64,000 bases of DNA from Burkholderiales bacterium. GTDB taxonomy: Bacteria; Pseudomonadota; Gammaproteobacteria; Burkholderiales; SG8-39. Below, piece after piece: positions 1 through 7,954 of the stretch (position 1 is its first letter; each line of letters opens with the position of its first letter). Made by a program: the position numbers and the translations under genes. The stretch is taken from the NCBI GenBank assembly GCA_027493935.1, contig JAOSJV010000001.1, forward strand, positions 682,001 through 746,000, written 5' to 3'. The notes beneath the pieces are model-generated. The model saw nothing but the letters and a program-made list of their open reading frames with translations, was not told the DNA's origin and ran no database searches.

Positions 1-557
1 CGGGCGAACATCTCGTAGTAGGCCATCAGGTGGTGGCCGAAGGTGACCGGCTGCGCAATCTGCAGGTGGGTGAAGCCGGGCATGGCGGTGGCGGCATGCC
101 GTTCGGCGAGATCGACCAGCGCGTGCTGCACCGCCTTGATCAGCGCGGCGACCTCGTCGATCGCCGTGCGCAGGAAGAGCCGGAGGTCGGTCGCGACCTG
201 GTCGTTGCGCGAGCGCCCGGTGTGCAGCCGCTTGCCGGCATCGCCCGCGAGCGCGGTCAGCCGCCGCTCGATGGCGAAGTGCACATCCTCGTCGTCGACC
301 GACCAGGCGAAGCGGTCGGACCGGATCTCCTCGCCGATCGTCGCCAATCCGCGTTCGATCGCAGCAAGGTCGTCAGACGGCAGCACGCCCGTCGCGGCGA
401 GCATGCGCGCATGTGCGAGCGAGGCGAGGATGTCGAACTCGGCGAGCCGCCGGTCGAACCCGATCGAGGCCGTGTAGCGCTTGACGCGTTCGGCGACGGC
501 TTCACCGAACCGCCCGGACCAGACCAGCCCGTGACCCTTTTCCTCACCCGCGCGCAT
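1..557 (-). CDS. argH: Argininosuccinate lyase, N-terminal part (runs off window)
   Basis: Cytosolic enzyme of arginine synthesis that splits argininosuccinate into arginine and fumarate. The reverse strand reads from an ATG at 557 and opens with the family's typical start, ending in LVWSGRFGE. It continues through DEDVHFAIE and the substrate-binding stretch [17 protein letters not shown], both hallmarks of the fumarase/aspartase superfamily member ArgH. About 185 residues are visible; the C-terminal 60 percent lies outside the window. The gene is divergent from algZ, with 84 bp between the two starts. The argH/algZR/hemCD order is common in Betaproteobacteria. No frameshift is seen in the visible part. 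Confidence 0.95.
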   Translation of the reverse strand, partial: MRAGEEKGHGLVWSGRFGEAVAERVKRYTASIGFDRRLAEFDILASLAHARMLAATGVLPSDDLAAIERGLATIGEEIRSDRFAWSVDDEDVHFAIERRLTALAGDAGKRLHTGRSRNDQVATDLRLFLRTAIDEVAALIKAVQHALVDLAERHAATAMPGFTHLQIAQPVTFGHHLMAYYEMFA

Positions 558-641
558 CGCGCCTTGTCTTTCCTTCAGAATGACCGGAGAATAGGCTAAA
601 AATCAGCATCTTACACCAAAGATCCGAAGCCCACGACCGCG

Positions 642-1647
642 GTGCGGAGTTTAAGCCAAGACGCGACCGACGACGCGCTCCCGGATTTCCGCAACCTCGG
701 GGTCGTCGCCCGGATCCTGGTGCTCGTGAACGGCCTTGCTTTCGTCGCCGCCGCCGTCAGGGCGAGCGATTTCACGCAGCTCGTCGAGGCCTTCCTCGAG
801 ATCGCGCTCCTGCTCGAACCGATCCTGATCACGAGCCTGCTCGCGCTTTACGTGGCGAATGCCGGCCTCGCACGGCTGCCGTACGCGAGCGCGGTCGCGG
901 TGGTGCTCGGCATGGTGCTTCTGCTCACCGCTGCGGCTTACCTGCTGCAGCCGGCGGGCGACGCGACGCCCGCGGGGCTGCGCGCACCGGCGCGTTCGCG
1001 ATGCTCGTCACCGGGTTCGTGGTCGCGTACTTCCACCTGCGCAACCGCGCCTTCTCGCCGGCGCTCGCCGAGGCGCGGCTGCAGGCGCTGCAGGCGCGCA
1101 TCCGGCCGCACTTCCTGTTCAACTCCCTGAACGCGGTGCTGTCGCTGATCCGGACCGATACCCGTCGCGCCGAGACCGCGATCGAGGACCTCGCCGAGCT
1201 CTACCGCATGCTGCTCGCGGACACGCGGACGCTCACCACGCTCGAGCGCGAGATCGAGCTCACCCGACAGTACCTGAACCTCGAGCAGCTGCGCCTCGGG
1301 CCGCGGCTCGTCGTCGACTGGCGTCTCGACCAGGCGCCGCTCGACGCGCTGGTACCGCCGCTGCTGCTGCAGCCGCTCGTCGAGAACGCGGTCTACCACG
1401 GCATCGAGCCGGGGCTCGGGCCGGGGACGATCGAGATCGCGATCCGCCAGGAGCACGACCGCGTGCGCATCCGGCTCACCAACCCTTACCATCCCGACCA
1501 CCAGCACCGCCAGGAAATCGCATGGCGCTCGCCAACATCCGCGAGCGGCTGCAGCTGCACTTCGACGTGGAGGCGCGCATGGAGAGCGGGGTCGTCGGCT
1601 CGACCTACGAGATTGCGATGCAAATGCCCTACCGGAGGGCGCGATGA
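642..1647 (+). CDS. algZ: LytS/AlgZ-type membrane sensor histidine kinase (two frameshifts)
   Basis: Inner-membrane sensor kinase that would phosphorylate AlgR. The first part (GTG at 642) is hydrophobic, with about four membrane segments. The next part carries the His_kinase box around RPHFLFNSLNA with its phospho-accepting His, then the N-box LVENAVYHGIEPG. The final piece is ALANIRERLQLHFD. These three pieces lie in three successive frames, with a lost base near 965-985 (a GGGG run) and another near 1511 (before GAAATCGC). Both look like homopolymer errors, because every conserved block is present. The stop overlaps the algR start (ATGA). The start is uncertain: no ATG or clear ribosome site lies upstream. 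Confidence 0.8.
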
Positions 1648-2404
1648 GCGCGCCGCTGCGCGTCTTCCTGGTCGACGACGAGGCGCCCGCGCGCAACCGC
1701 ATGCGCGAGTTGCTCGCCGATCTGCAGGCCGACCTGCCGAGCGTGGTGGTCGGCGAGGCGGCGAGCGGGCACGAGGACTCGTCCGCCTCGCGTCGCACCC
1801 GGCCGACGTCGCGCTGGTCGACGTCCAGATGCCGCAGATGAGCGGCATGGAGTTCGCCCGCCACCTCGCCGGGCTCGAGCAGCCGCCGGCAGTGGTCTTC
1901 GTCACCGCGTACGACCAGTACGCGCTGGAGGCGTTCGAGGTTAACGCGCTCGACTACCTGCTGAAGCCGGTCCGCGCGGCACGCCTCGCAGGCGCCCTGG
2001 CGAAGGCCGCAGCAGGCGGCGCGGTGAAGCGCGAGGCGCTCGAGCGCGCCGCAAACGCGCCGCGGCGCTATCTCTCGGTCGCCGAGCGCGGCCGCATCAC
2101 GCTGGTGCCGGTCGCCGACGTCCTGTACCTGCGCGCCGAGCTCAAGTACGTGACGGTGCGCACGCCCGAGCGCGAGCACCTGATCGAGGAATCGCTTACC
2201 GCGCTCGAGCAGGAGTTCGGCGATGCGCTCGTTCGCGTGCACCGCTCGTGCCTGGTCGCGCGCCGGGCACTGCGCGGGGTGGAGCGGGTCACCGACGAGG
2301 ACGGCGAGGGGGCCGGCTGGGCCGTCGTGCTACACGGCATCGCGGAGCGGCTGCCGGTCAGCCGCCGGCAGTGGCCGTCGGTCAAGGCGCTCCTGAGGCC
2401 CTGA
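1644..2404 (+). CDS. algR: LytTR-family response regulator AlgR (one frameshift)
   Basis: Cytosolic response regulator with an N-terminal receiver and a C-terminal LytTR DNA-binding domain, partner of the preceding kinase. The start reads MSAPLRVFLVDDEAPARNRM, with the acidic pair of a receiver. The phospho-acceptor Asp is in LVDVQMPQMSG, and the conserved Lys is in YLLKPV. The LytTR half is recognisable in ADVLYLRAELKYVTVRT and VRVHRSCLVAR. Between residue 45 and the phospho-site the frame changes (near 1780, one base lost after GGGCACGAG), probably a sequencing error. Start and stop are clear. In pseudomonads AlgR controls alginate, twitching and type IV pili; here the targets are unknown, but a pilus locus lies 36 kb away. 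Confidence 0.85.
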
Positions 2405-2410
2405 GCCCTT

Positions 2411-2667
2411 CCCCTCCTTTCCAGGAGGGGTGCCGCGCGGAACGCGCGGCGGGGTGGTTCGCGCGAAGCGCTTTCCCTCCTTCTCAAGGGGTGCCGGGCG
2501 AAGCCGGCGGGTGGTTGCGGCGTTTGCAGTGTGGCATGCGCCCACACACCCCGGCCGCTTCGCGGCCACCCCTCCTCGGCGAGGAGGGACAGAAACACCC
2601 GGCACGTCGCAGCACAACAATCCCCTCCTTTTCAAGGAGGGGTGCCGGCGGAGCCGGCGGGGTGGTT
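2411..2667. repeat. Cluster of four palindromic repeats, two arrangements
   Basis: Four related units of about 45 bp fill the gap after algR: 2411-2459, 2475-2517, 2543-2590 (opposite orientation) and 2621-2667. Each has a first hairpin made of CCCCTCC, a short loop and GGAGGGG, then TG, then a second GC-rich hairpin of CCG/CGG type, ending GGGTGGTT. The second hairpin sequence differs between units while its pairing is kept, so structure rather than sequence is conserved. The fourth unit supplies the last codons and stop of the minus-strand thioredoxin-like gene. Such units may act as transcription terminators or be non-autonomous mobile repeats. Confidence 0.8.
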
Positions 2668-3147
2668 GGCACGCAGGTTCACCAGACCATGCTCGATTCG
2701 CGCGTCGATATGGAACCCGAAGTAATCGGCGGTGCGCAAGCCGACGAGCGGCTCGGCGAGCGGTGCGCCGTCCGGCCCGAGGAAGGCGAGCGTGGGCACG
2801 AAGCGCACGCCGCGGGACGCCGCGAAGCGCGCGTGCGTCGTCGCCGCGCCGCCGAAATCCGCGAGCGGGGCCTCGGCGTCGATTTCGACCTCGCGCACGA
2901 TGATCCGGCGCCGGTCCTCCGCGTTGGCGAGCATCGGCTGCAGGAACTCCTCGCGCACGCGCTGGCAGTACGGACACGCCGATGCGCCGAACAGCACCAC
3001 GATCACCCGCCCGGTGGCGCGCGCGTCACGTCCGTCGGCGGCGAAGTCCGCCGCCTGCGGAACACCGCCATGCGGCCCGTCGCTGCCGGCCGCGGCCTGG
3101 AAGGATGTCCCGAGGGCGCATGCTAGAATCGACATCCGCGAGAGCAT
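2632..3147 (-). CDS. Secreted thioredoxin-like protein (CPYC motif)
   Basis: A 171-residue protein with an N-terminal signal peptide ([20 protein letters not shown]) and a thioredoxin-fold domain. The domain is marked by [20 protein letters not shown], whose C58/C61 pair forms a CPYC redox site, and by the cis-Pro region [10 protein letters not shown]. It resembles SoxW/thioredoxin_2-type proteins that act in the periplasm. The partner is unknown. A second in-frame ATG at 3135 would shorten the signal peptide by four residues. The last 12 or so residues ([12 protein letters not shown]) are encoded by a palindromic repeat unit, so the natural C-terminus may have been replaced when the repeat arrived. 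It is divergent from hemC. Confidence 0.75.
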   Translation of the reverse strand: MLSRMSILACALGTSFQAAAGSDGPHGGVPQAADFAADGRDARATGRVIVVLFGASACPYCQRVREEFLQPMLANAEDRRRIIVREVEIDAEAPLADFGGAATTHARFAASRGVRFVPTLAFLGPDGAPLAEPLVGLRTADYFGFHIDARIEHGLVNLRANHPAGSAGTPP

Positions 3148-3241
3148 GAGCAAGCGCCGCGCGAGTCCGCGGCGACCTCGCGCGCCGGCCGCAACCGAGC
3201 CGGCCATCGCGCCCTGTACCGATCGTTCCACGCGTTCTCCA

Positions 3242-4164
3242 GTGAGCGCCAACCTCGTCATCGCGTCGCGCGAGAGCCGGCTCGCCCTGTGGCAAGCCGA
3301 GCACGTGCGCGCTGCGCTCACCGCATTGTATCCGGCTACGCGCGTCGAGATCCTCGGCATGACCACCAGGGCGACCGGATGCTCGACGTGACCCTCGCCA
3401 AGATCGGCGGCAAGGGCCTGTTCGTGAAGGAGCTCGAGGTCGCGCTCGCCGAGGGTCGCGCCGACATTGCGGTGCACTCGGCGAAGGACGTGCCGATGGC
3501 GCTCGCCGAGGGCTTCCGCCTCGCCGCCATACTGCCGCGCGAGGATCCGCGCGACGCCTTCGTGTCGAACGATTTTGCGCGGCTGGAGGAACTGCCGGCG
3601 GGCGCGGTGGTCGGCACATCGAGCCGGCGGCGCGAGGCGCAGCTGCGCGCCCGGTTTCCCGCGCTCGAGATCCGCCCGCTGCGTGGCAATCTCGACACGC
3701 GGCTCGCCAAGCTCGATCGCGGCGAATACCAGGCCATGGTACTCGCTGTCGCCGGGCTGAAGCGCCTCGGGCTCGCCGGGCGCATCCGCGTCGCGCTCGC
3801 GCCCGAGGAGAGCCTGCCCGCGGCCGGACAGGGGGCGCTCGCGATCGAGTGCCGTGCCGATCGGGCGGACCTCGCCGCGCTGCTCGCCCCGCTCGACGAT
3901 GCGCATACCGCGGCGTGCGTGCGCGCCGAGCGGGCGGTGAGCCGTGCGCTCGGCGGCAGCTGCCAGGTGCCGCTCGCAGCCCATGCCGTGATCGATGCCG
4001 GAACGCTATGGCTGCGCGGCCTCGTCGCAACGCCGGACGGCAGACGCATCGCCCGGGCCGAGGCGCGCGGCGTCGCGGCGAGCGCGGAGGAGGTGGGTGC
4101 GCGGCTCGCCGGCGAGTTGCGCCGGCAGGGCGCGGACGAGATCCTCGCCGCGCTCGCCGACTGA
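3242..4164 (+). CDS. hemC: Porphobilinogen deaminase (one frameshift)
   Basis: Hydroxymethylbilane synthase, which polymerises four porphobilinogen units in haem synthesis. Starting from GTG at 3242 it reads [19 protein letters not shown]. The frame is then lost at 3366-3373, where the family sequence MTTRGDRMLD is recovered by adding one G to the run in CCAGGGCG. After that come [13 protein letters not shown], the catalytic Asp in [30 protein letters not shown] and the cofactor-binding Cys in [11 protein letters not shown]. Every family block is intact, so the break is almost certainly a sequencing error. hemD starts 7 bp after the stop. Confidence 0.93.
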
Positions 4165-4171
4165 GCCCGCC

Positions 4172-4954
4172 GTGGGCAGCGCGCTCGCCGGGCGCCGGAT
4201 CGTCGTGACGCGGCCCGCCGGCCAGACCGAGTCGCTCGCCGAGCTCGTCCGCGCGGCCGGCGGCGAGGCGATCGTGTTCCCGGTGATCGAGATCCGCGAC
4301 CTCGCCGACGTGCGGCCGATCCTCGAGCTCGCCGGGCGGCTGGACGACTTCGATCTCGCCGTGTTCATCAGCGCGAACGCCGTCGACAAGGCGATGAACC
4401 TGGTGCGCGCGCGCCGCGCCTGGCCGCCGCGCACGCGCGTCGCCACGATCGGCAAGGGGAGCGAGAACGCGCTGCGCCGCTTCGGGTTCGCCGACATCAT
4501 CGCGCCCGCCGGGCGCTTCGACAGCGAGGCGCTGCTCGAGCTCGCGCCGCTTCTCGACGTCGCCGGCAAGCGCGTGGTGATCTTCCGCGGCGACGGCGGC
4601 CGCGAGCTGCTCGGCGACACGCTGCGCGCGCGCGGCGCCGCCGTCGAGTACGCCGAATGCTACCGGCGCGCGCGGCCGGACGCGGACGTCGCGCCGCTCC
4701 TGCGCCTGTGGGCGCGCGGCGAGCTCGACGCGATCACGGTGACCTCGAGCGAAGGATTGCACAATCTGTACGACATGGTCGGCAAGCTCGGCCAGCAGTG
4801 GCTGCGGCGCACGCCGGTCTTCTGTCCGCACCCGCGCATTGCCGCGGCCGCCCAAGCGCTCGGGTGCGCACAGGTCGTCGAAACCGGGCCGGGCGACGCG
4901 GGACTCGTCGCGGGCCTGGAGGCGTTTTTTGGTAGAGTGCAGCGTGGCTGCTGA
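4172..4954 (+). CDS. hemD: Uroporphyrinogen-III synthase
   Basis: Cyclises hydroxymethylbilane to uroporphyrinogen III with inversion of ring D. The 260-residue product begins at GTG 4172 with LAGRRIVVTRPAGQTESLAE, the usual HemD opening, and has the two-lobed pattern of the family (FDLAVFISANAVDKAM; ITVTSSEGLHNLYDMVG). It lies 7 bp after hemC and 45 bp before hemX and is probably co-transcribed with both. No internal indel is seen. The family is poorly conserved, so the call leans on context as well as on these motifs. Confidence 0.92.
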   Translation: MGSALAGRRIVVTRPAGQTESLAELVRAAGGEAIVFPVIEIRDLADVRPILELAGRLDDFDLAVFISANAVDKAMNLVRARRAWPPRTRVATIGKGSENALRRFGFADIIAPAGRFDSEALLELAPLLDVAGKRVVIFRGDGGRELLGDTLRARGAAVEYAECYRRARPDADVAPLLRLWARGELDAITVTSSEGLHNLYDMVGKLGQQWLRRTPVFCPHPRIAAAAQALGCAQVVETGPGDAGLVAGLEAFFGRVQRGC

Positions 4955-4999
4955 TCGCCCGCCTTCGTCCGCGTTCCCCACCTGCGCTTCCCTCCGTCG

Positions 5000-6111
5000 A
5001 TGAACGATCCGAACACGCCCGCCGAGCCTGCTGGCGAAGGCGCACCGCCCGCCGGTCCGGTGCCTGCCGAGGCGCCGCGGCCGGAAACCGAGGCGCCCGC
5101 CGCGGTCGCGCCCGCCGCGCGCGGCGGCCCGCGGCGCGGCGGCCTTGCGCTCCTCTGGCTCGCGGTCGTCGTGCTCGCCGGGGCGCTCGGGTTCGAGTGG
5201 TACGACACCCGCGCGCGTATCGCGAGCCTGCGCGACGACGCCGCCTCGCGCGTGGGCGAGGCGAGCGTCGAGGCACGCGAGGCGGCGGCCGCGGCGAAGG
5301 AGATGCGCGCGGCGGTGCGCGAGCTGCAGGCGCGCGTGGGCGCAGCCGAGACGCGCCTCGCCGAGACGAGTGGCCGCGAGGCGGCGCTCGACGCGATGTA
5401 CCAGGAGCTCGCGCGCGGTCGCGACGACTGGCTCCTCGCCGAGGCCGAGCAGACGCTGCAGATCGCTTCGCAGCAGCTGCAGCTCGCGCGCAACGTCTCC
5501 GCAGCGCTCGCCGCGCTGCAGACGCTCGACGCGCGGCTTGCGCGCGCCGAGCGCCCCGAGCTCGCGCCGCTGCGCACGGCGGTGGCCTCAGACATCGAGC
5601 GGCTGAACAGCGCGCCGAGCGTCGACATCGGTGCGCTCACGCTGCGCATCGACCGGCTGATCGAGGCGGCAGACACGCTCGCCCTGCGCAGCGAGGAGCG
5701 GCCTGCCGCGGCACGCCCGGCCGCGCCCCCGAATCTGCCCGCTGGTGGCAGCGCTGGGCGAGCGCCGGGTGGAACGAGCTCAAGTCGCTGGTGCGCATCG
5801 AGCGCATCGACGCTGCCGGGCCGCGGCTGCTCGCCCCGGAGCACAGCTATTTCCTGCGCGAGAACCTGAAGCTGCGGCTGCTGCACGCCCGGGTCGCGCT
5901 GATCCAGGGCAACGAGGCGACATTCCGCAGCGACGTGACGCAGGCGCGCGAGCTCCTGACGGAATACTTCGATCTGCGCGAGAGCGGGGTGGCCGAGGCG
6001 CAGACCGCGCTCGCGCAGCTCGACGCGGCTGCGCTGAAGGTCGAGCTGCCCACCCTCGCCGAGAGCCTGGGCACGGTGCGCCGCCTGCGCCAGTCGCGCG
6101 AGAGCCGCTGA
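5000..6111 (+). CDS. hemX: HemX-like membrane protein (one frameshift)
   Basis: An inner-membrane protein of about 370 residues encoded next to hemD, often labelled a uroporphyrin-III C-methyltransferase homologue though it lacks a methyltransferase domain. The first 45 residues are rich in Pro, Ala and Glu. One membrane helix (LLWLAVVVLAGALGFEW) follows, then a long Ala/Glu/Arg-rich coiled coil, and a C-terminal domain (SYFLRENLKLRLLHARVALI, FDLRESGV). The coiled-coil half and the C-terminal half lie in different frames, with a base lost near 5730 in a CCCCC run. Its role in haem metabolism is unclear. Confidence 0.82.
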
Positions 6112-6118
6112 GCTCGCC

Positions 6119-7297
6119 ATGCGGCAGCTCTTCTGGCTCATCGCCGTTGCCGTGGTGGCGGTCGCGGCCGCGCTGTTCCTGCGCCAGAACGCCGGATACG
6201 TGGTGGTCGTCTGGCCGCCCTATCGCATCGAGATCTCGCTCGCGCTCGCCATCGTCGGCGGCGTGGCCGGATTCTTCGCGCTCTACTGGCTGCTGCGGCT
6301 GGTCTATCAAGTGCTGCACGCACCCGCGGCGGTCGCCGCGTTCCGCAAGCGCTTCCGCGAGCGGCGCGGCCGCGAGGCGCTGAGCGGGGCGATGCAGGCG
6401 ATCGCCGAGGGCCGTTACAGCAAGGCGCGCAGGCTCGCGCGCAGGGCGTACGAGCTCGACGAGGCCCCGGGCATCGCCGCGCTGACGGCGGCGCGCGCCG
6501 CGCACCTGATGAACGAGCCGGACGAGCGCGATCGCTGGTTTGCGCGCGCGGAAGGCGCGCGCGGCGACTCGCGCGAGGCGCGGCTCGCGACCCGCGCCGA
6601 GCTCCTGCTCGACGAGCGCCGCTTCGCGGAGGCGCGCGAGGTCCTGCGCGAGCTCTACGCCGGCGGGCCGAAGCAGGTCGCGACGCTGCGGCTGCTGATG
6701 CGCGCCGAGCGCGGGCTGCAGAACTGGGAGGAGGTGCTGCGCATCACACGGCAGCTCGAGAAGCGCGGTGCGCTCACCGCGGCGGCCGCCGAATCGCAGC
6801 GCGTCACCGCGACCGTGGAATGCCTGAAGCGCAAGGCGATCGACCTCGAGACGCTGCGCGCGTTCTGGAGCGAAATTCCGACCGCCGACCGGCGCGAGCC
6901 GCGCGTCGCAGCGGTCGCGGCACGCCAGCTCCTTTCGCTCGGCGACTGCCGGCACGCGCACCGCGTCCTGACCGACGCGCTCGGCCGCGAGTGGGCGCAA
7001 GAGCTGGTCCGCCTCCTCGGCGAGTGCCGCGACGAGGGCACCATCGAGCGCATCGAGCTCGCCGAGAAATGGCTGAACGAGCGGCCGCACGACGCGACGC
7101 TGCTCGCGACGCTCGGCCGGCTCTGCGCGCACCAGGAGCTGTGGGGCAAGGCGCAGAGCTACTTCGAGGCGAGCCTGTCGCAGCTGCCCTCCCGCGCGAC
7201 CCACCTCGAGCTCGCGCAGCTCTTCGACCGCATCGGGCGCGAAAGCGAGGCCAATGCACACTACCGGGCGGCGTGCGATGCCGCGCTGCCGGCCTGA
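6119..7297 (+). CDS. hemY: HemY-like inner-membrane protein with TPR repeats
   Basis: A 392-residue protein with two N-terminal membrane segments (LFWLIAVAVVAVAAALFL and SLALAIVGGVAGFFALYWLL) and a long helical region of tetratricopeptide type (EALSGAMQAIAEGRYSKARR, YFEASLSQLPSRATHLELA). This is the proteobacterial HemY of the hemCDXY cluster, not the unrelated protoporphyrinogen oxidase that shares the name. It follows hemX by 7 bp and ends the operon. A hairpin that could end transcription lies immediately after the stop. Its biochemical role is not established; a protein-interaction function near the membrane is inferred from the repeats. Confidence 0.88.
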   Translation: MRQLFWLIAVAVVAVAAALFLRQNAGYVVVVWPPYRIEISLALAIVGGVAGFFALYWLLRLVYQVLHAPAAVAAFRKRFRERRGREALSGAMQAIAEGRYSKARRLARRAYELDEAPGIAALTAARAAHLMNEPDERDRWFARAEGARGDSREARLATRAELLLDERRFAEAREVLRELYAGGPKQVATLRLLMRAERGLQNWEEVLRITRQLEKRGALTAAAAESQRVTATVECLKRKAIDLETLRAFWSEIPTADRREPRVAAVAARQLLSLGDCRHAHRVLTDALGREWAQELVRLLGECRDEGTIERIELAEKWLNERPHDATLLATLGRLCAHQELWGKAQSYFEASLSQLPSRATHLELAQLFDRIGRESEANAHYRAACDAALPA

Positions 7298-7298
7298 C

Positions 7299-7326
7299 GG
7301 GCGGCTGCCGCCGCCCTGTTTCGTTC
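7299..7326. terminator. Hairpin between convergent hemY and PEBP gene
   Basis: GGGCGGC (7299-7305) and GCCGCCC (7310-7316) form a perfect 7-bp stem with a TGCC loop, followed by TGTTTCGTT on the plus strand. It sits between two convergent genes and most likely ends the hem operon. The T-run is weak, so strength is uncertain. Confidence 0.5.
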
Positions 7327-7332
7327 AGCGGC

Positions 7333-7893
7333 TCATTTCTTGCGGCCGTACTTCCCGGTGAGCGTCGCCTTGCCGATCGAATTCGCGTTCACCATGAAGC
7401 CGGCGAGCGAGGCAGTGGCGCCCGGCGCCACGTCGAGCCTCTCGACCTTGAGCGCGTGTAGCGTGAAGTTGTAGCGATGCGGCTTGTCGCCGGCCGGCGG
7501 ACAGGGACCGCCCCAGCCCGGCCCGCCGAAATCGGTCTTGACGTGGACCGCGCCGGTGGGAAGGCTCGAACTATCCGCCCTGCCGGCGTCCTGCTTGAGC
7601 TCGGTCGCGCTGGCCGGGATGTTGAGGACCACCCAGTGCCACCAGCCGGCGCCGCCGGTTGGGGCGTCGGGGTCGTGCACGAGGAGCGCGAAGCTCTTGG
7701 CGCCCTTGGGCGCGCCCGACCACTTGAGCGCGGGGGAGACGTTCTTGCCGCTGCAGCCGAAACCGTGGAACACGTGTGCGTCGGCGATCGTGCCGCCGGG
7801 TTTGATGTCGGGGCTCGTCAGCCGGAACTGCTGCGCCTGGACGGTGCCCGCAAGCGCGAGACCGAGAAGCAATGCCACAGTACGCACGCGCAT
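7333..7893 (-). CDS. Secreted YbhB/YbcL-type PEBP protein
   Basis: A 186-residue member of the phosphatidylethanolamine-binding / Raf-kinase-inhibitor-like family. A signal peptide (MRVRTVALLLGLALAGTVQA) is followed by the two ligand-pocket motifs, DPDAPTGGAGWWHWVVLNIP and GGPCPPAGDKPHRYNFTLHA, in the expected order. The ATG at 7893 is used because it begins the signal peptide. Bacterial members have no well-defined role, and this copy is predicted to be periplasmic. It stands alone between the hem operon (convergent) and the TRAP genes. Confidence 0.9.
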   Translation of the reverse strand: MRVRTVALLLGLALAGTVQAQQFRLTSPDIKPGGTIADAHVFHGFGCSGKNVSPALKWSGAPKGAKSFALLVHDPDAPTGGAGWWHWVVLNIPASATELKQDAGRADSSSLPTGAVHVKTDFGGPGWGGPCPPAGDKPHRYNFTLHALKVERLDVAPGATASLAGFMVNANSIGKATLTGKYGRKK

Positions 7894-7954
7894 AGGGATC
7901 TCCCTTATCGGATGTGGATGCCGGCGCAAGGTGATTGATGCCGGCACAGAAGAA

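Noticed and set aside
2411-2667. CRISPR array
   Set aside because: Units alternate in orientation, spacers are irregular, repeats are hairpins and no cas gene is present.
938-5000. Long minus-strand open frames opposite algZ/algR and hemC/hemD
   Set aside because: High GC content makes antisense frames long. The plus-strand frames contain all family motifs and the antisense ones none.
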